Assembly (NCBI GenBank): GCA_029449245.1
Contig: JANATF010000010.1
Location: 496,001 to 560,000, forward strand
Source: Mortierella alpina
Taxonomy: Eukaryota > Mortierellomycota > Mortierellomycetes > Mortierellales > Mortierellaceae
Length of the DNA stretch: 64,000 nucleotides
Direction: 5' to 3'
The notes under the pieces are model-generated. The model worked only from the letters and a program-made list of their open reading frames with translations, was not told the DNA's origin and ran no database searches. Within the stretch, counting starts at the first letter, position 1. The number at the start of each line of letters is the position of its first letter. Of the stretch, positions 11,302 to 20,950 are shown piece after piece. Both the position numbers and the translations under genes were made by a program.

Positions 11302-12361
11302 TCAAACGACTGCCTCCGCAACCTTGGAGTTTACTTTTGAGTTTACATATGTGTCCGATCGAACGCCTCGCCCCCATCTCTTTCTCAAGTGTCGAGTCCC
11401 GCCACTGGTCTCAAACTCTGCGGCCTTTCCCACAAACGAGCCTGCGGTGGAACACGGCTCTAAACTTTGGCTCAGCAGATCGTCCGCGCGTGGGTTGGCG
11501 GGTTTGCGGTCTCCAAAGGAGCAGTCTCCGACGCGATTCGAGCTCCAGTACTTGCATACGTCTGTTCCTGGGTTGGAGGCATCGCCACCTTGCCAAACAC
11601 GCAAATCGCCTCCTGAACCGCGAGGCACTAGTGGTTGGCCACCTTCAACGACATAGTCCGTGCAGGTATAATATTCGCCAAAGCCAGCCTCAGACTGTCC
11701 ATAGTACACTCCGCCGCCGTACCAGATCCATTGGAGCGTTGCTTTGCCGTCTGGTAGGTCCTCAGGGACCTTGAAACTAGTTGAGCAGATGCCGTCCCCT
11801 GCGCCGTTCATGGGCCCGAAATATGTATCGGATGGGTTGTCTGGTCCGCAATTGGATTCATAACAGGAGAACTTGGCATGGTTTGCAGCGTTGAATGCTG
11901 TCCATTCGTCGGATTCTTCAAATGGGACCATGGTCAGACGGACAAACCCACCAGGGTGATTGAACCGCTGCCACTGGATGGAGAGGATATCGCCGCGGCG
12001 GATGGTCTGAATCGGGTAGGTGGGGTCATTGAGGATGGGAGCCTGCGCGCGTTTGGATTCGCACGGACCGTGGCATCCGAATCCAGATGCTAGAGTGCAG
12101 CAGTGGTCAAAAAAGAAAAAAAAAATGCACGTCAGTCAAGGGCGAGCGCGGGAAGTTAAAAAATGAATGTCGCATTTTTGAGTGGACCACTCTGAAACGT
12201 TGTCGGCACTCGCTTTTGGGAAAGGAAGAGGGGTAAACGTTACCACAGGTGCCCCACCACTCGACGTTTCCTCGGCCGCGGGGTGTTGTCATCATGGAGT
12301 GGGCAAGGCCATGTCCCGCCAGCAGGATATAGCCCAGCACAGAGAATGTAGTCAAATACAT
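11302..12361 (-). CDS. Second secreted LPMO-like / chitin-binding-type protein
   Basis: Two exons on the minus strand, about 12361-12244 and 12089-11302, give 301 residues. The signal peptide (MYLTTFSVLGYILLAGHGLA) is followed directly by His as mature residue 1 (HSMMTTPRGRGNVEWWGTC), so a copper histidine brace is likely. The second candidate His is in QRFNHPGGFVRL, and FGEYYTCTDYVV may supply the axial aromatic residue. Cys residues are frequent (FGCHGPCESK, FSCYESNCGPD, GICSTSF), as expected for a disulfide-rich secreted enzyme. The tail after ~residue 250 is basic and probably disordered. I infer oxidative polysaccharide cleavage; the substrate is unknown. It is not a close paralogue of the protein at 4427. 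Its ATG was chosen because it starts the signal peptide; upstream in-frame codons lie beyond a TATA-like element. Confidence 0.7.
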
Positions 12362-13174
12362 GGAAAATGTGGAAGTAGTATCAACAGCAGCAGAGAGGCA
12401 TTGAAAGGGCGCGTTTGCACTGTTGGTTGTGCATCCTTTATAGGACAGCGCCGGTGCGGTCCCCTTTCTAGAAGGATCTACCGTCTTGCTGTGATCCTCA
12501 AGGATCCTGGTACACAAATTGTGTAGTCATACGAAGAAACGCGCTCGAACACAACTGGAATATGTTAGAGGTGCTTGGTGGGCGAGCTGGGCTGAAGGGT
12601 TCAGAATTCTGGAGTCAACGAGGGTTGCCATCACTTTTCTCCTGCAAGTTACAAGTGGAGTGACATCGTGAGATCCGTGGGGATGTAGATCCTCTTGATA
12701 CGAGAGCCTAGCAGCCAGTGATCTCCAGCGCTGGCTAGCCGAAATCGAGTATGTACTGTAAATGATACTTGGTGGAAAGGAGACGCGGTTTTGGCACTAG
12801 CCAACACGCGCGCGCTCTTGCCAACGCGCTATGACGAATGTTTCCTGTCCCCTGCTGGTAGTCTCGCCATTGCTGCTTGCGTGTTGCGTTTCCGGGCATT
12901 GTTTGGTCCGGGTCCACTTGCTGTCTGCGTGGGCTCTGCGCAAAATCACGCAAGAAACAGACAATTTAAAACGGGGACCCCCATGAAAAAAAATGAGTTT
13001 GGAGCGATGTTCGGACGGCACGTATCAGCCTGCACTGCTTTGTCACGTAGACCCGCGTATAAAATCAAATCGAGCAACGCAAGACTGTGCATTTGTCCCT
13101 TTCACCTCCCACCTTTCTGCACTTACCTCCCACTCACCTCCCACTCCACCTTCAGCCGTACATATACTTTAAAC
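12362..13174. other. Divergent promoter region (LPMO-like gene left, FKBP gene right)
   Basis: About 0.8 kb without a supported gene. A TATA-like CTATAAAGG on the minus strand at about 12436-12444 serves the left gene. TATAAAA at 13058-13064 lies ~110 bp before the FKBP ATG, followed by a C/T-rich leader. Small ORFs here look non-coding. Confidence 0.5.
13058..13064 (+). promoter_or_regulatory. TATA-like element of the FKBP gene
   Basis: TATAAAA about 110 bp upstream of the ATG at 13175, followed by a pyrimidine-rich leader. Confidence 0.45.
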
Positions 13175-13805
13175 ATGGGTGTTACCATCGAGAGACTCGT
13201 TCCCGGCGACGGTGTGAACTTCCCCAAGAAAGGCGACACTGTAAAGATCCACTGTAAGCCCAGAATCACGCTCCCAGTGCCCGTCTTGTCCCTCATCGTT
13301 ACTCGAAAGCCACTTGCTAATCAACGCTATTGTCGCTGTACCTTTCCATGATTTCTCACAAAGACACTGGAACTGTAAGTAATGAGTTAGGTTGATGGAT
13401 GCTCTTCAAAAATATGAGTCGACTACCTCGGAACTGACGCTGTAAATGGTCTTCTGACTCGCATACATAGCTTGACAACGGCAGCAAGTTCGATTCGTCT
13501 CTCGATCGCGGCGATCCTTTCGTGACCAAGATTGGTGTAGGCCGTGTCATCCAGGGCTGGGATGAAGGTAAAATTCACATCGAAGGAGAAGTGTTATCTT
13601 TTCATGTTCAGCTGCTGTGCTGCTGTCCTAACCCACCACTTCGCTGTTTTGAAACACAGGTGTCCCTCAGCTCTCTCTTCGGGAGAAGGCAATTCTCAAG
13701 ATTACTCCCGACTATGGCTACGGAGCGCGCGGTGCCCCACCCGTCATTCCCCCCAACGCCAACCTTACTTTCGAGGTTCAGCTTCTCGAGATCAACCCCA
13801 AGTAG
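13175..13805 (+). CDS. FPR1: FKBP12-type peptidyl-prolyl cis-trans isomerase
   Basis: Four exons, about 13175-13253, 13364-13374, 13471-13567 and 13660-13805, encode 110 residues, the usual FKBP12 length. The second exon is only 11 nt long (YTGT region) and is required to give the canonical [17 protein letters not shown]. Active-site landmarks are present: the Tyr of [24 protein letters not shown] (Trp at the base of the pocket), and [20 protein letters not shown]. It catalyses prolyl isomerisation. In fungi FKBP12 is the receptor for FK506 and rapamycin, which target calcineurin and TOR respectively. No signal peptide is present, so a cytosolic protein is expected. Exon phases all agree. Confidence 0.96.
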
Positions 13806-14187
13806 GCAGACGGATGTTGTAGACTCCAAGGAAACTTGCGCGCACTGTAAATACAAAGTTATCTCGCACAAGAAAGTGCTTGTGTCTTTCGAAGCATTAG
13901 GGGGCGTGTGTCTGTTGAAGTGTGTGTGTTGAGGCGTGCGTCTGTTGAGGTGTGTGGGAACAAAGTTGGGTCCAGTGTGTGGCCGGGGTTCTTTTTTTTT
14001 GATGACCCTTTTTTTCCCTTCTGCGACATTTTTGCTTGACCTTCGCTTCATCCAGCAAACAACTCATCTTGCTCGTGCACTTGCTTCATCCTGCGCATCC
14101 AGAGCATCAGTAACACCTTCAGCACCCAGTCTGTGGTAGTGCAACGACAGAGTACAGTAACAGCACACAGCATTTCTAGTCAAGGCC
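13806..14187. other. Intergenic region between FKBP and FYVE genes
   Basis: Contains a TG-rich stretch (about 13900-13985, repeated gtgtgt/gcgtgtctgttg motifs) followed by T-runs. No gene is supported. Confidence 0.5.
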
Positions 14188-15609
14188 ATGACCCAACCAG
14201 CCACACAGCATTCACGCATGCCACCACAACACCGGCAAGCACTGCAAGAGCAGCAGCAACAACCACAACAACAACCGATACTTCAAGCTCCGACACTACA
14301 AGACATTGAACAAAAGTACTCCCAGCTACCACCTCAGTACCGCCAAGCGATCCTTGAGAAGCAGCAAAAGCAGTATCAGCAACAGTTGCTTGAGCAGCAG
14401 CAACGGGGCTCACAGCAGCAGCAACCGCAAAGACTGGCGTCTGGATCCAGCACTCAAAAGAATCAGGCTGCAGACCCCGCTGCTCGGTCTGCAGAAGGAT
14501 CATCGTCAAGGACTTCATCGGGAGGAGCTCAGAGCGATAGCGTGGGTAGCTGGAGTCCGATACGACAGCGCAATGCTTCTGCACCCATGAAGAGTGTTTA
14601 TCGGGTTGAGCGGGACAGCGACTCGCTGAGCATGAGTACGACCTCGAGCAGAGCAGGACCAGGTCGTGCTCATTGGAAGGTAAAGAGCTTGGTGGACGGC
14701 GTCAGGCAGAGAGCACGCGAGTTTTCCGAGACATGAACGAGAGTGGGCGGAGTGTCATTCCTTCTTTTTTCGTGTCCAGTTCATATGAAACTGAACTCTT
14801 TTACTGTACACCTCTTTTTTCTCTTCAGCCTGATCACAGCACACTTGTCTGCACTTGGCCAGGATGCAGGCTTGAGTTTGGGTTCTTTGATCGACGACAC
14901 CACTGTAGGAAGTAAGTTAATGCACTGGGTTGAGGTTAATTGCTTATGACGGCATCATGACTTTGGTCGCTCACCTGCCCTCTCCTTGGTTAATGCGGCA
15001 GATGTGGCGATATCTTTTGCAGCGCACATTGCTCACGCGAAGTGCCATTGGACCAAGCACTGGACTTTAATCCGTCAGAGGGAATTCTGAGCAGGGCTTG
15101 TGTTGGATGCTATGAAGCCTTTGAACAGTGGCAGGGTGTCCTACCCTCCAACAGCTCCAGAAGGGTCACGTTTGGACAAGGGTCGATGCTAAGCGAGGGA
15201 GAGAGCGAGCAGCAGCAGCAACATAGCGATGCCACAAAGTCGAATCTGAACAAGACAAAAAGGAATATTGGGCGCATACCGGACGGCTTTCTGGGCGGAG
15301 GCTCGAGCGAGGAGTTTGGACGAGAAGGTATGCCATGGCGAGTGTTGTATTGTGTTATGCCTCTAATTCTTCGATACACGAAATTGACTTGGCTTACTTT
15401 ATCCTAGATATTGTCCGGCAATCACGGCCGCCAGTGCCAAGCAATATCGCGATCAAGAAGCGGCCATCCACAGGTAAATGACAGTTAAACGCTTAATGGA
15501 TCCTATCCATTTTGCATGATGTCAACTAACGTTCTCTTATGACTGAATAGATCAAGCTACAATGCCCATGCCCTCGGTCCCACACGACTGGTCCTGGAGT
15601 ACATTTTAA
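14188..15609 (+). CDS. FYVE zinc-finger protein with polyQ N-terminus
   Basis: Five exons, about 14188-14679, 14829-14911, 15002-15327, 15408-15473 and 15551-15609, give 341 residues. The first ~165 residues are Gln/Ser-rich with helical Q-runs (PPQYRQAILEKQQKQYQQQL). A FYVE finger follows at ~163-225. It begins HWKPD (the W..D element), has a Cys pair in LVCTWPGC, the basic core DRRHHCRKCG, and then DIFCSAHC and a last pair in ACVGC. FYVE domains bind phosphatidylinositol 3-phosphate on endosomes and vacuoles, so a role in endosomal trafficking is expected. The canonical R(R/K)HHCR core is intact. The remainder is low-complexity and ends DWSWSTF. I see no catalytic or RING domain. A 382-bp gap separates it from FKBP. 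Confidence 0.88.
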
Positions 15610-15701
15610 ATGTGACACTGCGAATGAAATAAAGTGCTCATACTTTTGTTTCCTCGAATGACGATGGTGGTCATAGCTCCGTCATGGCAACCTTAAAGCT
15701 G

Positions 15702-15708
15702 TATAAGA
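15702..15708 (+). promoter_or_regulatory. TATA-like element of the RPEL gene
   Basis: TATAAGA about 50 bp before the ATG at 15755, implying a very short 5' UTR. Confidence 0.35.
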
Positions 15709-15754
15709 GCGGGTGCAACCCGATTCAACTCTACATTCTTTACATTCCAACACC

Positions 15755-16386
15755 ATGAGTAAGACCCGAATGTCCATCCTGGCTCTCCCCTGGGTACGTA
15801 TTAGACGTTATTAACGCCTACCTCTCTCCTTCATATCCTCAAAGCAACTCACGAAATTCACACTACCGAAGACCTCGACAAGTTCCTGCAGGACCGTCCT
15901 CCACCAGAGGAGCTCGTCGAGAAGAATATCTTGCATGGTAGGTGCACGCGTGCTGTGCGCTCTCCTAAAAGCGGGTACAGTATGCACTTTTTTTTTTTTT
16001 GTCTGACACTTTGAATTCATACTTGTAGAGACACAGTTGGCGCCGGCATTACAGAAGCAGGCTGATGAGCTGAAGAGGTCGCAGTTGGAGGATGCTCTCA
16101 ATACCAAGATCGAACATCGACCTCCACCCTCAGAGTTGATCGAGCACCATATTCTTCATGGTAAGTTCTAAGTAGGGCACGTTGCTTTACATAGTACCAA
16201 GCAATACGCATGACGACTTTGATTTTTTAGTAACACCCAGTTGCATGGCTGGTAGAATCGAATGTGGCTCCAGCCATCCAGCAACAAACCGAGGAGCTCA
16301 AGAGAACGCAGCTTGAGAGTGCCTTGAACTCGAAACTGGAACGTCGTCCATCCCCAGACACACTTATCGAGAAACACATTCTTTAA
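15755..16386 (+). CDS. RPEL-repeat actin-binding protein
   Basis: Four exons, about 15755-15797, 15845-15937, 16029-16160 and 16256-16386, give 132 residues consisting almost wholly of three RPEL motifs. Each has the pattern L..(F/K)L..RP...EL(V/I)E..IL: DKFLQDRPPPEELVEKNIL, TKIEHRPPPSELIEHHIL and SKLERRPSPDTLIEKHIL. The linkers are related to each other (ALQKQADELKRSQLEDAL and AIQQQTEELKRTQLESAL). RPEL motifs bind monomeric G-actin in metazoan MRTF and Phactr proteins, so this small protein may sequester actin or sense actin levels. There is no DNA-binding or phosphatase-binding region. The intron positions fall at the repeat boundaries, suggesting growth by exon duplication. The first donor (gtatta) is weak; the alternative gtacgt just upstream would break the frame. 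Confidence 0.82.
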
Positions 16387-16471
16387 GGCGCTGTCTTTTT
16401 TTATGGATCCACCATTGGGGAAGAGGCAGTCCTAGAGTACACATAGTTCATCGTGGTGTGTACTGCACCCT

Positions 16472-17010
16472 CTACGAAGGAGGGTCAATGAGATCAATTG
16501 GCTAGATGTACAAAAAGCAGCCATGGGCGTTAGTAGCACACCTACTTCTTATTTGTAATAAACACAACGATACAAAAGAAAAGCTCGCCTTACAGGACCG
16601 TCCTTAGCACCGTAGATGGAGGCAATCTTGGGGATCATTTCCAAGTAGTGGGACATTTCTATCCATGAACATGCTGCAGTGGGGTCTAGACAGCTCCCCC
16701 AGAGCGTCGCCTTGTAGTAGACAATGTCCCACATCAACGCGCTTAGACACGTAAAGCCGTCTGGGTCCACTTCACGGTACTTGTATGGCGTTGAGTAGAC
16801 CTGGACACCATGAATCACCTTGTCCAAGTTCTTGTAACTAGTGGGTGTGAGAGCTGTGCAACTCGCTACTAAGGGTATGGAGCGTGTGATGCATGCATGG
16901 CAGGCATCGGACTGAGCCGATGTTGTTGAGAGAAGCGTCGTGACGATCCCGAAGACGAGGGTCATGTAGAGAGGGAAGAAGAAGACATGACAGGCCAATG
17001 AGGCGCGCAT
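16472..17010 (-). CDS. Small secreted cysteine-containing protein, possible alternative C-terminus
   Basis: I do not recognise the family. An N-terminal hydrophobic segment ending TTSAQSD is a signal peptide (first ~32 residues). The mature part has Cys residues in ACHACITRS, ASCTAL, FTCLSAL, GSCLDPTAACS, suggesting disulfides. Without splicing the ORF stops at 16549 (153 residues). A good intron lies at about 16593-16502, with gtaagg donor, tactaac branch-like sequence and ctag acceptor. Removing it replaces the last 14 residues with PIDLIDPPS and a stop at 16472, giving 148 residues. I favour the spliced form because of the signals. Small secreted proteins of this type in fungi can be effectors, adhesion or wall proteins; nothing here decides between these. 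Confidence 0.65.
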
Positions 17011-20000
17011 TGTGTTATGGAAGTCAAGTTTCGATATCTGAAGAAGTCTGAAAGCAAAGGAGGTTTCAAAGGCGCTTTGCTGCAGATCTGCCTCCTACTA
17101 ATTTTTTTTTGTTTGGCTGCCTCCACCTGTTCTCGGACCATTTTGAAATTCTTTGACCCTCAAGATGCAGACGGACACTCAATTCTCACCATAGGATGGG
17201 AAGGCCTGCATTATATATCCTATGCGTCTGCACGGCGCGTGCTTTTTGTGAGTGTGCGGTGGATCCTTGTTTTTTTCCGGCATACTGCTTCATATAAGAG
17301 AAAAGTCAGAAACGAAAAGGCTGCACAGCGTGTTTCTGGTTATCCTCTTTCATCCTGTTTGCCTCTCCGCTCGTGCACCTGCCAGCGATTTACATCGACT
17401 CCAACGGTTGGAATGGTTGGGTGTATGGCGGTCCAGGACTGCAGTGCACCGTGCTGTACTCGCAAACGGCCGTGGGGCACACATGCATGCGCACTATAGT
17501 AGAGAGCGCATGCATGCGCCCCTTAGTGTTGGACGGTCCTTATCGCTGTACTCGGGTGCTTTCACTCCCCGCTCTGTAACCGCGTCTTTATCATATGAAG
17601 GACAAGCGTAAGATCTATATATTTTATTGTGTTTGTCTAAGCAAATGCAGCGATGATGCTGGACTGCAGTGGCTGTTCGTGAAGTGGCAACCGGAGCCTG
17701 GTAGATGGAGGCTTCAAGATTGCCTTGGATCACCAGTGCTTTTGCCCTGCGTTGGCGATGATGAGCGTGGGGCGGGGGTAAGGGCTATGTTTACAACGTA
17801 TATGTGCTGTAGAGTGAACTAGGTTCCAAGGAACTAGTGCATCAACACGGACCCCGATGGAGCCTTCTTTGAAGAGATGGGCGAATTGTTCATCAGTAGA
17901 GGGGATGGATCACAACCCTCTACTCCTGTACCCTTATTTCTCACATGCGGATGGGTTGCCTTGAGCTCTCGGATATGCACACTTGGCTGTGCGCAGTATC
18001 CTCGCCATATTCATGGGCTGTGGCACAATCACCAGCATTCCAATGCCATTTCAAAAACGCACGGGAGGAGGTTAATGGGTGAAATCAAGGATGTCCACGT
18101 TCCTTCCTCTCACGGTTGTAACTGAAAGACAAATATTGATGCCCGGTGCCTTTGGTCGCCAGGAGAGCAATGTTCTTGTTGACACACAGATGAGAGCTCC
18201 TGACTAGAGATGGCAGCAGTATAGCAGTGGGTGTATGCGAGCCTAAGCTTCTTACCCCTGGGTAGCTGAAGGCATTGGGCCTATCGCATGCCCTTGATTT
18301 CTGGTCGGTGCACCCTTTCTGGGTATGGTGTCTGTTGCTGTAGCATGTGTCTCCTGAAGTTGGACGGTGTGTCTGATATGCACTGCAACGTCGAAACGGT
18401 TATCATCTTACGGGTCTGGACGACTCCTTCAACGTGATTGCTGGTGTTGGTGTCATTTGGCACATGTTGACAACAGATAGTCTGAGGGCCGGACAAGACC
18501 TTTCTAATAATATACTACGTGGTGTCTTCTTGGACACAAAAACTATTCACTACATGCAGATTACGTGCGGGGCCATAATGCGTGGTGACCAAATCTCTGA
18601 ACCAAGCTCGTTCGCCGCATAACATATGAAAGAAAGGATGCACTCATCCGAGTTTCAGTTGAAACCTGCATGCCCATGAGACGCAAACTGTTGCTCATCC
18701 AGAGTCTGAGCACCCACTGCCTCCGAGAAACAGGGGTCTGGACAGTGAAGGGAGCAGTGGCCAAAAGTGAAATTGAGCCCCCTCAAAATTTCCTAAGCGA
18801 TATGAACGCGATCGAAATATGGAGGCATGGGCCTCCTCTCCTGTAAAATTATGGGTGAAAGTATGCTTTACAACAAAAATTCGATTGCTTTTGTCATCCA
18901 CTTCTTTTAGAACCCATCTCATGACCGGGGCAATGCTAAATTACTCTCTAGCACATTTGCCCACGAGGGTGTTGTAGGGAGCTTGAAATACGTTTACTAG
19001 ACTAGCTGGAGAGAGAGAGCAAAAAAATAGCATTTTTGTTTTTGCGGTCGAGTGATCTCACACACACACAGCACCGACAGTGCACCTCGTCGTCGCTGAG
19101 CGTATGTGGAGGAGGATGGTTTTTCGACTGTGAGGATGAAGACGAGGCGCAAGCGTTGTTTTTTTTTCTTGGATCAGGGCTTGTGTGCGATTGGGCAGAA
19201 AAAAATAGAGTCGATGCTCTCTGCCGTGTGTGAAATGCTTTTCTCCAATATGCTCTCAAACGTGTTGGTTCTCTCTGTCCTCTTTTCCTCCACACGACTC
19301 AATGCCCGCACTAATATAAACACACACGCGCACAAGAATAAGGCGTCCCAAGCATATGATTACAGTGTCTCTGAGTCTGAGGCTTCCATTCAGTCTCCCG
19401 GACACTCTTTACTCACGTCTTGGGAAAGAGGAGATACTTCCAGAAGACTACATGTACCCAGTTCTGAGGTGCCGAACAACTGCTCAAGTTCTTTTCTGGG
19501 GCTTCAATCGTCAACGATGGATAGACCTATGCGTGCTCGGAAACGGGGAAAGTAACTCGGAGTGAAATGAAGGCAGATTTGTCTAAGGTAGAACACCGAG
19601 TACCATGCTAGTGCAAAGCACACTAGCGCGACTATGAGAGATTCCCCCCCACCGCTCGGGCTGTCTTTTGAGGCTAAAGAATTATCAACAGTCGCGGCCT
19701 CCACAGTGTAATACCTTAATTATAAATATACAGCCCTACCCACACGCAGGACCATGATGGTATCCTTTGCTAACTCTGGCGAGGCTCTGACTTTTTTTTT
19801 TACTGACCCTCGTGTGGAATCTAGTCTACGCTCTGTTCTCCGCCATTCATGTTTGTTGCACAAAATAATGGTGCTGGAAGTATTGACAAAGGACCATGAT
19901 GCAGACGTAGTCTTGTGTCCTTGTGCGCTATACAATATACTAATACAACTAATACAATATCGCGGTAGTTTGCATGCTCCCGTCATTTGCAAAGTGCTCT

Positions 20001-20950
20001 CGAACATGGGTGCATCGCTAGTGATGCTGACCCTAATGGGACTCTTATCAGTCGCACTCTGGCACATGAACACGGTGAGCTTCAAATGGGCGACACTTGG
20101 AGTGAAAGCACGAAAGCACGAGCAAGGAGGGTGTGTAGGGGAGAGCATCCATGTGGCGGCAAACGAGGCAGCTTTGATGAGGTGGAGTGTATGTATCTAA
20201 TGGAAACCTCTTGCCGCAAAGTATGCATGCAATAGAACATGTATGTCGCTGAAAGTACCCGAACACTCTGGGGCAGACATCATGCGCTGAGTGAAGACAC
20301 TCCCCTCTGACCTTCTCCTTGACTACAGTAGGCGCTTTGGCAGGCACAATCAAACAGTCTACAGTACATGTACATGGAAGGTTGAACGTTGCTCTTGCTG
20401 GTGTGTATGAAGACCTGGCGGATGTGTTTAGCAGACCGAGTCGACCGAGTTGGTCGAGTGTTCTGCGGAGGGGAGTGCTCTCGGCGGTGTGATCCATGTT
20501 GGAGTATGCTGCATCCCACACAAGTACCTGTGTAGTAGTCTGCATATGTAGCAAACTCCGTCCCCCGTTAAGCTCGCCCTCTCCACGTCTTTTCTCCACC
20601 GCTCTCATGGCCCCGCCATGAATATATAAAACGCATCTCTTCCACTCGTCTCTTTTTCTTCTTTTCCTCTCGTCCACTCCATCGTCGTTGTCCTCCCCGT
20701 CCGCTTCCCTCACGCCCTGTTAACGCCCTTCCTTCACCCTCGCCCTCACCCTCCTCTTCCTCCATCCGCTCCTCGTCCTCCATCCGCTCATCTCCTTCGC
20801 CATATCCTCTCTGGTCTGCTTGTCTGCCCACTCAACTCCCTCGCGACCACCTCGACAGACTCTTCCATCTCGCCCACAAAGAGCCTTTAGCGACGACCCC
20901 ACCCCTGCTGCTTCCTGAGCCATCGACCACACACCTGCAACAGCACAGCC
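17011..20950. other. Gene-poor 3.9-kb stretch
   Basis: Several ORFs of 60-220 codons occur on both strands, but they overlap, lack domain features and lack consistent splice or codon signals. At about 17845-17930 a plus-strand frame reads NTDPDGAFFEEMGELF, vaguely like the DPDGF region of the secreted protein to the left; it might be a decayed relative, but the match is weak. From about 20640 to 20900 the plus strand is a long C/T-rich tract, and TATATAAA at 20623-20630 may be the promoter of the gene at 20951. Confidence 0.55.
20623..20630 (+). promoter_or_regulatory. TATA-like element upstream of the DUF3712 gene
   Basis: TATATAAA about 320 bp before the ATG at 20951, followed by a long pyrimidine tract as is common in highly expressed fungal genes. 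Inference from position only. Confidence 0.35.

Noticed and set aside
17017-17499. 160-codon plus-strand ORF with a hydrophobic segment
   Set aside because: It overlaps the promoter of the secreted-protein gene, has no recognisable domain and no clear splice or codon signature.
20048-20713. 221-codon minus-strand ORF
   Set aside because: Composed partly of the pyrimidine-rich promoter region read on the other strand; low complexity, no domain.
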